NCBI GenBank assembly: GCA_013176395.1 | Contig: JABMLP010000009.1 | Coordinates: 124,001 to 188,000, forward strand | Length of the DNA: 64,000 nt | Reading direction: 5' to 3' | Origin: Venturia oleaginea | Lineage: Eukaryota > Ascomycota > Dothideomycetes > Venturiales > Venturiaceae | Shown here: positions 19,501-26,957 of the stretch, one piece after another | How the letters are laid out: every line of letters begins with the position of its first letter | Position numbering within the stretch: position 1 is the stretch's first letter | Position numbers and translations under genes: made by a program | The notes under the pieces: generated by a model | The model's input: only the letters and a program-made list of their open reading frames with translations | The model's database searches: none | Told to the model about the DNA's origin: nothing

Positions 19501-20361
19501 AAAGCCTTTATCTAGTAGCTCTGTAAGAGTCCTTCGCAAAACAAGGAGTTGTTCTCGACCCATACCATATAGAGGTCCCCAAGGAAGTGGTTTTCCTTCT
19601 TCTATAGGTATTTCGTGATCAATCCCAGGGCGATGCGGTGGTAGTCTCTCGGCCCTTTTAGGATCAAAGACAGCAGCGTACTTATGAAACCTCTTAGGTA
19701 GCAATTCCAGTATTTGCTCTGTTGTCAAAGGGACTTTCGGCTTCAAGGCAATATCAATATCTCGAAGAGTAACAGCAAATACTCTAGACGCGTCTTTGAT
19801 TTTCTCAAGTGTAGAAGTGACAAGGCGGTGGAATCTTACGGGCGCTACTTGTTGTATATCAAGTTTGTCTTCAAATTTAGCATCGCGAATGCTAATCCCG
19901 TTTGCAAAGGTAAGAGTACCTTTAGATTCATTGATAACGGCTTTGGTGTCCTTGAGAAAAGGCCTGCCTAGTAGAAGATCCTCAAATTGTCCCGGGACTA
20001 TATAAGCAAAAGCGTTGCATATAAGTCCCCCTAAATCTAGGTTCAACTTCGCAATTTTTGTCACTTGGGTCTGTCCTTCTTCCTTAAGAACTCCACCTAT
20101 AGTACGCGGACTAATAGGGAGTACTTCAAGGTCCATCTGCGAAGCTTTCTCCTCGTTTATTGATGCGTAGCAGCTAGATCCATTATCAAGGAGAATTTTA
20201 AGAGAGTATATATCGTTCACTATAGTATTTGTGTAGAAAAGGCGGGAGAGCATCTTGGGTCTGAACTGCTCCCATTCTTTTTCTATCCGAGAACGGTGTG
20301 AATCAGTGTCTTTGTTCGAATTCAAAATACTATTTACTCTCTCAATTGACTCCTTTGACAA
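16576..20361 (-). CDS. pol: gypsy pol polyprotein: protease, RT, RNase H, integrase, chromodomain
   Basis: The frame of about 1,261 codons is uninterrupted. In order: a protease-like LLDNGSSCYASI (about residues 57-68; Asn after Asp where Ser/Thr is usual), reverse transcriptase with YLDD at about 411-414, RNase H (PDASGWASGAVLSQ, about 561), an integrase zinc finger (GHPGREATIAILSRQFYWPG, CDVCGR), the integrase core (ISVDFIVELP, VSDRDTQF, DGSTERRNQ) and a C-terminal chromodomain (EAILAARWRRRGRQQ, VLVKWVGYVDPTWEPLSEL). There is no ATG near its 5' end; the first start-like codon is TTG at 20361. The frame is open upstream into the gag stop region, so it is probably expressed by a -1 frameshift from gag. 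All catalytic motifs I can check are intact except the unusual protease motif. Confidence 0.93.
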   Translation of the reverse strand: MSKESIERVNSILNSNKDTDSHRSRIEKEWEQFRPKMLSRLFYTNTIVNDIYSLKILLDNGSSCYASINEEKASQMDLEVLPISPRTIGGVLKEEGQTQVTKIAKLNLDLGGLICNAFAYIVPGQFEDLLLGRPFLKDTKAVINESKGTLTFANGISIRDAKFEDKLDIQQVAPVRFHRLVTSTLEKIKDASRVFAVTLRDIDIALKPKVPLTTEQILELLPKRFHKYAAVFDPKRAERLPPHRPGIDHEIPIEEGKPLPWGPLYGMGREQLLVLRRTLTELLDKGFIRESKSVAASPVLFVKKPGGGLRFCVDYRALNAITRKDRYPLPLVKETLLTLARAKYLSKLDVNAAFHKIRIATGDEFKTAFRTRYGLFEWLVTPFGLTGAPASFQRYINYILRRYLDEFCSAYLDDIVIYSSKNLKDHEEKTEKILQSCLNAGLYLDIRKCEFNTKRVKYLGFVIDTETGLHMDPEKIKAIKEWERPTTLRGVRGFLGFTNFYRDFVKDNSTIREPLVRLTKKNTPFLWGKEQEESFQKLKAEFCKEPVLSALDEDKPTRVEPDASGWASGAVLSQKDELGNWKPCAFFSTKHLPAECNYDIHDKELMAIVKALVHWTSELLSLSKPFIILTDHKNLEKFMVKRELNERQMRWAQILAKFNFKLGYRPGSESVVPDALTRRDQDLPKDIQDPRIVERTRTLLPPKLWINVLEDKTPAREEAAQENAQEVDKEPIPFIQNPFLSGDLRDRWETALEGDLDYRRIFQSVLKQDRQFPSKLKVPTSIGDCKVENNQLYYRDRIWLPSYEPLLTGVIQEIHDSVLSGHPGREATIAILSRQFYWPGFAQDIRQFIRNCDVCGRTSVWRDKKKGLLKPLPVPSRIWQDISVDFIVELPESQRCTRLCVITDRLGKGTILFPVPKEQFGAEGFAKLFMQNYVRLHWLPRSLVSDRDTQFVNAFWKEVCHLLKIERRLSTAYHPETDGSTERRNQEVEAYLRKFCTFSQDDWVELLPIAQICLDNRPNQATGLSPFFLTHGYNIEHIGTVEAPQKTPENPKEKAQDLVAKLKDAQEWAETSMVSAQQQQEYYSNRDRAPADSFKVGDKVWLNLKNVKTLRPCKKLDWIHGKYTVTRVINSMSYELDTPRGIHNRFHTSLLKRAGTDPLPSQIQDNTQPPPIVTEQGDEEYGIEAILAARWRRRGRQQTREVLVKWVGYVDPTWEPLSELQQTTALDAFESAYGNVLENDGPILRPQRLRSHRSTREGGRG
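16579..16597 (-). other. polypurine tract of the gypsy element
   Basis: On the minus strand, just before the 3' LTR, the sequence is aagagagggggggaggggata. Such purine runs prime plus-strand DNA synthesis. The pol reading frame overlaps it and ends at the LTR boundary, at 16576. Confidence 0.8.
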
Positions 20362-20387
20362 TTTTGCTCTATCTACTCTACGCCTCC

Positions 20388-20420
20388 ATCCACGACTTTG
20401 GATAGAGGCTACTCTTTTTC
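20388..20420 (-). promoter_or_regulatory. candidate -1 frameshift site between gag and pol
   Basis: The minus-strand sequence TCGGAAAAAGAGTAG ends gag. One base back, the pol frame reads GGA AAA AGA GTA GCC and is open onward. GGAAAAA permits slippage of Glu and Lys tRNAs by -1, though it is not the canonical heptamer. Lack of an ATG for pol supports frameshifting. This is inferred from frames only. Confidence 0.5.
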
Positions 20421-21431
20421 CGAGTAGTCCTCTTCTTCAACTTCTTCATTCTCCTCAGTGGTTCCTTTGGCCCTTTTTGAACCAAGTTGCGTGACTCTTT
20501 CTACCTCTGTATCCAACCAGCAGTCTTTCATTCTATGGCCGGCCTTCCCACAGCGTAAGCAGAGGTTATTTGCCTTCCTATATTCATAGGCTTTAGACGA
20601 AATTTTTAACTTGTTTACGCGTGTAGGCTCCCAGTCCATAGCGTTCAGATCTTTAAAAGACTTCTCTTTATCTCTGAATCGTAACTTATCTTCTGAGGAA
20701 GAGAGCATCTTTGCTGTAGTGATTTGCATACTTGTATTCAAAAGATCGGACACAAACTGCTGGTAGGAGGTACTCTGAGATTGGCCTATTCTCTGGTTTC
20801 GCAGCTCTTGATTTATTGCTTTGTGTAGAAATGCAATTTTAACAGCGTCAGGCCAAGTCATTCCTCCAGCATTAGCAAGAGTGGTTTCAAAACGGGGAAG
20901 AAAAGAGAAGAAGGGTTCTTTCTCTTTTTGTTTGATTGTGGACAGGCTTACAGTAGCTCTTTGTTGTTGTACTGGATCGCCATAGAAGTTGTCCATATAC
21001 TGTAACAATTTCTGTCCCGTTTTATCTTCCTCTGGAGCTGTCTTTACGTAGGCCAGAGTAGCCTGAGCTGCGGAGCCTCGTAGAGAGGAGAAGATGTAGG
21101 CAAATTGGTTCCTACTATCCCCTATAGACTCTGCGTCTATCTCCAACTTCATCCTTGCCTGTTGAAACCACTGAGCCCATTCAGAACGCTTGCCATCAAA
21201 TTCTTGGAGCTTAGGAAGTACAGCTTTCTTCCTATGTATTCTGTCTTTTTGTGAATTCTTAGTCTCTTGTCCTTCTACTACGTTCTCAGAGCGAGTAGTG
21301 TTAGGTAAGATTGTAAGAATACGCGTAATAGCATCGTTCTGAATGGCTAGTTGATGTTGTAATGCTGCCATAGCTTCTTGTAGGGCTTGGGGTTCTTGAG
21401 GAACTCTTTGTTCCTGATCTTCTCCTTCCAT
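20409..21431 (-). CDS. gag: gypsy gag with one zinc knuckle
   Basis: The 340-residue protein starts MEGEDQEQRVPQEPQALQE. It contains the retrotransposon gag core (SEWAQWFQQARMKLEIDAES, FAYIFSSLRGSAAQATLAYV) and a single CCHC knuckle CLRCGKAGHRMKDC near residues 297-310. It ends in an acidic tail (EENEEVEEEDYSEKE). Gag forms the particle that packages element RNA. Its last codons are TCG GAA AAA GAG TAG; the pol frame is -1 relative to it and overlaps here. Confidence 0.92.
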   Translation of the reverse strand: MEGEDQEQRVPQEPQALQEAMAALQHQLAIQNDAITRILTILPNTTRSENVVEGQETKNSQKDRIHRKKAVLPKLQEFDGKRSEWAQWFQQARMKLEIDAESIGDSRNQFAYIFSSLRGSAAQATLAYVKTAPEEDKTGQKLLQYMDNFYGDPVQQQRATVSLSTIKQKEKEPFFSFLPRFETTLANAGGMTWPDAVKIAFLHKAINQELRNQRIGQSQSTSYQQFVSDLLNTSMQITTAKMLSSSEDKLRFRDKEKSFKDLNAMDWEPTRVNKLKISSKAYEYRKANNLCLRCGKAGHRMKDCWLDTEVERVTQLGSKRAKGTTEENEEVEEEDYSEKE

Positions 21432-22082
21432 ATTTTCACCTATGAGAGATAATAGAGAGCACTACTATACACACTCCTAGGCTCTACTCTAGAGATTTGC
21501 TAGGCAGTATAGAGTCAATGCCTATTAGTATAGGAAGGTGACTATAGAATCCCAGAAGGATTTTTACACTATAGTCCGCTCTGCAATCCTTATTACTAAG
21601 GACAGAGCTCCCAGGGACTGTGAAGGCCAAGTGTATTAAATCTCTCTTCCTAGCTCTTTCTTTCCTCAGCTTATTACAGCTTCAACTCCTAAGACTACGC
21701 TGTCTTAGGATGACCTGCCCTTGCTTCTTGGAGATTCTAGCACGTTCTAGAAAATCTCAGTTTGAATTCTCTTGAATTCCCTTTTTGGATTGGCCCTTTC
21801 GGTTGGCCCTTGCTTCTTGGAGATTCTAGCACCTTCTAGAAAATCTCAGCTTGAATTCTCTTGAATTCCCTTTTTGTTTGGCCCTTGAGGTTGGCCCTTG
21901 AAGTTGGCCTTTGAGGTTGGCCCTTGCTTCTTGAGTTAGGACAAGTGTCCTCTTCTTGAAATTCCTTTCTGTTTGGCCCTTGAGGTTGGCCCTCGCTTCT
22001 TGGATTAGGACAAGTGTCCTCTTCTTGAAATTCCTTTTTGGAGCTTGCTCTCTGTGAGCCTTTCTTCCTTTGTAAGATTGAG
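21432..22082 (-). other. gypsy 5' leader with tandem repeats
   Basis: This untranslated leader lies between the primer site and gag. From about 21710 to 22060 it contains several imperfect copies of ggcccttgaggttggccctt, gcttcttggagattctagca and acaagtgtcctcttcttgaaa blocks. A chance frame through it is not a gene. The repeats may affect packaging or translation, which is speculation. Confidence 0.6.
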
Positions 22083-22093
22083 GTACTTAGATA
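22083..22093 (-). other. primer-binding site, candidate self-priming type
   Basis: One base inside the 5' LTR, the minus strand reads TATCTAAGTAC. The exact 11-nt complement, GTACTTAGATA in element sense, occurs in the LTR at 22156-22166, about 43 nt downstream of a TATA-like box. This is the arrangement of Tf1/sushi elements, where the 5' end of the RNA folds back as primer. No tRNA 3'-end complement (TGG...) is seen. Confidence 0.6.
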
Positions 22094-22094
22094 A

Positions 22095-22405
22095 TGTAAG
22101 AGTTCAACCCTCAAAGGTGTTTCGCAAGTGAGAGAAGACTGCTTGTATTTCAAAGTATCTAAGTACAGAGAAGAAAGTGTAAATACAGGAAGGATAGCTC
22201 GTATAAATAATCCTCCTCTTACAATAGATCCTTCTAGAAAGTATCTTTAAATGGAAACGTGACAACTTGCGAAATAGAACATGGCAGCTTGCGAAATAGA
22301 ACATGACAGCTTGCAAAATAGAACATGACAGCTTGCAGAATAACAAGAGAACAATTGGAAATCCAGTCATGGATAAGCTAGAGAGAAGGATTCCATCCCT
22401 TAACA
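22095..22405 (-). repeat. gypsy 5' LTR (311 bp)
   Basis: Identical in my reading to 16265-16575. In element sense it runs TGTTAAGGG...CTCTTACA and supplies the promoter. A TATA-like element lies near 22209-22216 on the minus strand, and the putative transcript start region is about 22166. Confidence 0.95.
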
Positions 22406-23506
22406 ATAGGCCTATGCGCCATATATGCCTGTGCGCCAACCCCACCGAGTATTCTTACAAAAAACGTATATATTTCAACAACACCGCCATCTATAACAGT
22501 AATATACATTTTAATTGGTTCTTTGACGCTCTGGGCAGATCCTAGCATTATGCTCAAGCGACTGGCATACGCTGCACTTTGGTGGTGCTCGTTGCCGTAC
22601 CTGAGCAGGTACATTTTCAACCCCCTCAGTAGGCGTATTCTGCTAGCCACCAGAGACCTATGTCGTTGGTTGTCCAGCCGTTCTCGCTCACGCCAATTGC
22701 CCAATCTGGTGGTAGGATCCCGTCTGAATACCAGGCTGCCTGGTGCATTACTGCCTCGAAAATAACGAGCGGAGGGATTGGAAACCCTTTCGCACAAATA
22801 GCCTCAATAACCGTAACCCACTCACGGTTGCCTGGCTGCGTTGTCCACGGTCTCCCAGCCTTATCTGCTCCTGTAACAACCTTTGCAGTTGAAATTACCC
22901 CCATCTGAAAACCAGTGTCGTCAAAATTGTAGATATCGTCATCGAGGATGCCATGCTCAGCTTGTGTACGTCGTACGCGTTCAAACCAGGCTCGAATTAG
23001 GTCTAGGTCTTCGTATTTTGCTCGCTGGTAGTCGTACTTGCGGTTGTACTTCGATTTTAGTACGTCGTGGCGGTTAATAAAGTTGCGTACCCAGCATTGG
23101 CCTGCAGAGACGAGTTGGCCATGTTGACTGGCTAAAAGGCTTGCCATAGTCCGTACGGCGGCAACAGTAGGTGGCATACCGCGTTCATCCATTGAAAGTA
23201 TACGCTGTACAAGGTACTCTTCTTCGGTGGGTGTAAGGAGGCGGTTTTTCGCGGTAGAACCAAGTCGTGGTTGAGTACCAGCAACACTGCGTTGCAGGGT
23301 ATCTCGTGGGACGTCATAGGCTTGCGCGGTAGCTCTATAGCTTTGAAAATCGCCGTTTTTATAGGCTTGAACAGCTAGTTCAAGCCTACCTTCTCGGTGT
23401 AAGGCCTCTTGTCGTTGTGGCGGTACCATCTCGTGTGGTAATGGAGGAACGCGTCGCGTTTGGTAGGGTTGGCGCACAGGCATATATGGCGCATAGGCCT
23501 ATAGAC
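22406..23506 (-). mobile_element. pogo-like transposon derivative, internally deleted and split by gypsy
   Basis: Ends are long inverted repeats: ATAGGCCTATGCGCCATATA at 22406 and its mirror at 23484-23502, extending to ACGTAGTCTATAGG on the far side of the gypsy insertion (16250). It encodes the N-terminal part of a pogo transposase. Near its left end it also keeps a detached C-terminal CCHC knuckle (CSVCQSLEHNARIC, around 22545-22590, minus strand). The middle of the catalytic domain is deleted. Bases next to the outermost repeat are CA on both sides rather than the usual TA, so the exact ends are unsure. Confidence 0.75.
22626..23483 (-). pseudogene. pogo-type transposase, C-terminal half deleted
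   Basis: The frame starts MPVRQPYQTRRVPPLPHEMV and has a Psq-like HTH (GRLELAVQAYKNGDFQSYRA, YDVPRDTLQR), a CENP-B-like second HTH region and the first DDE aspartate (NFDDTGFQMGVIS). It runs to VSENGWTTNDIGLWWLAEYA and stops at an apparent deletion joint; relatives continue with another 250 or so residues. After a one-base frame change, the C-terminal knuckle sequence resumes. It cannot be catalytic. Confidence 0.85.
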
Positions 23507-23955
23507 TACGTCACCAAGATTACGCTGAATAAGTAGCAATGGCGGCTTCATTTAGATAAATGCATTGGCCACTGCGGGGGGACGAATTAACGTTTATTGC
23601 CCTAGGTACCACAGTACTTTAATGCTAGAGACTACTACGTAAGGATTAGGTATCGTCACCCAACAACTGGACTGGTCGACGAAGCGGCAAGGCAGATTGA
23701 AGAAGCCAATAATTTACACGCTTGACAATGAAGGATCCATAAAACGTACATCGGTGTCCAGGGCACGGCCCGTAACGTCTCAGGACAGGGCCCAGGACAT
23801 GGGGAAAGTCGCTTCCTAGGCGCCATTATGCAATGTCGGATTTGACCGTGGATTGTTTGTCTGGGCAGAAGAAAGGACAACTTTTTTACAGAAGAAATCC
23901 TTCTCACTTGCTTCAGGAATCGATGGAGGCTATTTATTTATAACGCATCGCACAT
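23507..23955. other. intergenic, 3' side of the ENT gene
   Basis: No gene supported. It should hold the 3' untranslated region and polyadenylation signals of the minus-strand transporter gene. Confidence 0.4.
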
Positions 23956-25390
23956 CTATCCTGCAACAGTAAAGCTTAACAGACTTCCCACGGTCAATCC
24001 GCTTACTAGACACAGTCCCATAAATCCTCCAGTGGCCTCTCGCTCTTCGACATTTACATACTCAGTAGCTCCCATCATGCAGGTGCTCCCAAGGAATCCG
24101 TTCGAGATACCGAATCCTAATTGTACAATAAAGAGATAAAAGAAATCGCTGTTGATCCTCGCTCCACGGCCATTTATATTGCACACCAGATATAGAGGTA
24201 TGAATAAGATCCTGGACAAGGCAAGAGTGAGAACCAAACGAGGTTTCTGCGTCAGTCGCAGGCATGGAATTGCTGTTAATAACCGACCGATGAGATCACC
24301 ACTATTCCAGACTAAGAATCCTAGAGGGATGAAGGATGCTGGTTTGAATAGCGCTGGTGCTTTGTCCTGGGGTCGAACACTTTCAATCTCTTGTGTAAAC
24401 ACTGGGTATATCATTGTGACGGCAAATGTGAGGAAGATAGACGTCGCAAGCCAGAAAGTCTTCCGAAATAGTGTCATGAGAGGTACGCTTTCACGCTCCT
24501 CTGTTTCTACAATGTTGCCATTGCCATCCGTGACCTCGTCAATGGACTGCTTGTGGTGTTGCGATCTTCGCTGGATATTCGACAGGTACAGAAATGCGAC
24601 TAGGGTCAAGGCTGAGATTCCCGTCGCTGTGAGAAAATACGCCATAGCAGAAGTCGATGATTCCGTGGGCACATCGAGTCGGGTGTTGGCTGGAGGTGCA
24701 GATAGAACAGACATTATCTGAACAATAGCTGGAAGCACTCCAGCCACGGCTTGGCCAGTCATGATGCCATGAGTGTACTCTTCCCGTCCAAAGCCAGAGA
24801 CATAGGCGAATATGCCGTTCTGCAATGTTCCGGTAGCACCACTAGCGAGGAGCACTTGTATGATCAAGAAGCCAAAGTAGACGCCCACAGAAACGTGCGT
24901 AAATAGCTTTGTAGACATGGCTAGAAGCGTAAAGGAGACGATGTTGATTATCAAGGCGACAATGATTCGCTTCGTGTAAGAGGCTTTGGCCTGTAGCTTC
25001 GTGAGGACGAGGATGGAACCAAGATTGATAATGGTCGAGGTGGTAAGCTCGGTAGGCTGGAAGTTCTTCAAGATCCAGTCGTTAGACCTGAACCTTTTCT
25101 GGAAATATGGACCTGCTGCCAGGAACATGTTCCTGAAAGTCGAGTTAACGGTGATGGCGGGCCTTATCCAGATCCAAAGCTTACCATGCCCACAACATGG
25201 CGATTCCTAGGAGAAAAAATACGCCATAAGTACTCCATGAGAATGCGGCTATCTCTTCCACCTCCTCTTCATTGTCGGGATGTATACCATAGCCTTCCTC
25301 GAGCTCGTCGGCGAGTGTCAAAGGGCGTGACTCCGACTCGCTGAATTCATAGGATTGCCTCCTCTGGACTATATTCCGTATCCGCTCCAT
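23956..25390 (-). CDS. equilibrative nucleoside transporter (ENT/Fun26-like)
   Basis: The 460-residue product moves nucleosides across a membrane; the yeast relative Fun26 acts in the vacuole. Exon 1 (25390-25185) gives an acidic, polar N-terminus (MERIRNIVQRRQSYEFSESE) and the first helix (TYGVFFLLGIAMLWAWN). A 51-nt intron (25184-25133, GTAAGC...TTTCAG) splits a Trp codon. Exon 2 (25132-23956) holds the remaining helices. ENT-typical segments are ASGATGTLQNGIFAYVSGFG (helix 5), MTGQAVAGVLPAIVQIMSVL, FLVWNSGDLIGRLLTAIPCL and GFGISNGFLGSTCMM. A cytosolic loop lies between helices 6 and 7. Exons sum to 461 codons including stop. No damage is seen. Confidence 0.92.
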
Positions 25391-26957
25391 GGTGAATGAT
25401 TCGGTCGTGTTGGTAGGTATTTAGACCGTTTGAATGCCTCTTAGGCGGATGTGATGAGCTGTGGGGTGGAATTCAGGCCGTAAGACGCGATTATAAAGAA
25501 GAGTGAAATGAGAGTGTGTGAAGCATTGCTATAGGTGCTGTGATGAGTGGTGCCTGGAAGTCAGCCTTGGATTGAGTGCTGTTTGTCTGGTGGTTCTCGC
25601 TGCTGCGACACGCGGTGACGCCAGTTGCTCGATTGGCTATCTTCGGCCCCCTGACAAATCCTCCTCATCCTCACACACACATGATGTACCTTCATTGCAT
25701 CTTCTGCATACTTTATCCTCAGCAATAGTCCCTCTGATCTTACCGGCAATATCTTGGAGTCCGCCCGATGTCCTCAACGGCATGAAGCTGAAGAGCGCGC
25801 TGCAACAAAGCATAAGGAATCCGTCTTGAAGAACGTCGGAGTGCCGTCGTTAAGTTGGCGAAGACGAGGGAAACAAAAACTTCACACACCAAAGAGAGAA
25901 GTCTGTTGTTTTGTCATCCCCAAGAGGAAAAACCTACCATTGTGTCCATTGATATCAGTATGAAGTACTCGAGCCTCTTGGGCCTGATGGCCAAGCACGG
26001 TTGAGGCATCAGCGGATATTAAATCACCCTCTCCACTAACAAACTCACCAGCATCTGGCAAAACATCTAATCCCGCAATCTTTTCGGCCATGGCAACGTA
26101 ACACACTGCCCCCAAAACAGACCCCCATGTTGCAGTACATATTCACAAGCCTCCCTATCACAGCCCGCCTTCCCCCATGCAGCACAGACCAGATCCCAAT
26201 AGTTTCCTTAGTACCAATTAACCTCTTACTTCTACGGTAGGTATTCAACGCTATCCAGATACTCTAATATTCAACCGACAGCCCTCTCCCAAGAATAGGT
26301 ATAAGGACTAAAGGGACGAGTAATTCCCAAGCTACGAATATTTCTTGAATTTACGATATACGCGAGATTGTGTAGATTCGTGGTTTATCACCACGGCGTT
26401 TCTGGATGAGGTATTGTACTTGTACTTATATATAATTGAAAAGGTATATCCAGCGCTGGATACCTTGGAGGTATGGGCCGTGGATTATTGGAGAATTTGC
26501 GGATGCGTTTGCATTGGAGGCTAGGCGCTCGAGTTTGGAGAGGATGATGGATAAGGTTAGTGAAAGAAGGGGCAGAGTTGGCTGGGAATTTTATGCGTTG
26601 GTGAGTCATCTGCTCTATGCAATGTTGATACTCGAGTCAATCCGAGGCTCTGAGGTCAGTGACTATGATTCTGAATATGATTTTTGGTGGGATAAGTCGG
26701 GCTCCGTGCGTCGGCTGTAGCACAGCATAAGTACGACTCGGAACAATTAACAGTACGACCTACTAGTACCCAATATCTGTCTTCAACCTCCACAACCCCA
26801 TCTCAAAACACATGTTGCAAACTTTTTAGCAAAGCAATAATCTAAATCGCCAGGATTTCATCTATGACGCTTTTGAATCTAGTAGTACAACCTGGGTATC
26901 TATGCTCAAAAAATCACGCATGCCCTCTTTCCCCTCTCCATGTTTCCCTCGTACAAG
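25391..26957. other. intergenic between ENT and GH47 genes
   Basis: No firm gene. On the minus strand, 26115-25560 contains several short open stretches with splice-like borders (for example AQEARVLHTDINGHN near 25980 and SGGLQDIAGKIRGTIAEDK near 25750), but I could not join them in one frame. On the plus strand, 26436-26720 is open for 94 codons (MKRYIQRWIPWRYGPWIIGE) with no recognised domain. Either could be a small real gene. Confidence 0.3.

Larger units (their letters stand above)
16265..22405 (-). mobile_element. full-length gypsy chromovirus LTR retrotransposon
   Basis: The element is 6,141 bp: two 311-bp LTRs that I read as identical, a 5-bp target duplication ATAGG (16260-16264 and 22406-22410), an uninterrupted gag and an uninterrupted pol. 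Coding is on the minus strand. Equal LTRs and open frames indicate a recent and possibly still active insertion. The primer-binding site appears self-complementary to the LTR rather than tRNA-like (separate entry). The integrase is followed by a chromodomain. It is inserted in the terminal inverted repeat of a pogo-like element. Confidence 0.95.

Noticed and set aside
21836..22153. 105-codon minus-strand open frame with EFQEEDTCPN-type repeats
   Set aside because: It lies across the gypsy leader, primer site and LTR; the repeats are DNA repeats of the untranslated leader, not protein.
25560..26115. Possible multi-exon small gene on the minus strand beside ENT
   Set aside because: Individual stretches look coding, but no combination of GT-AG introns keeps one frame.
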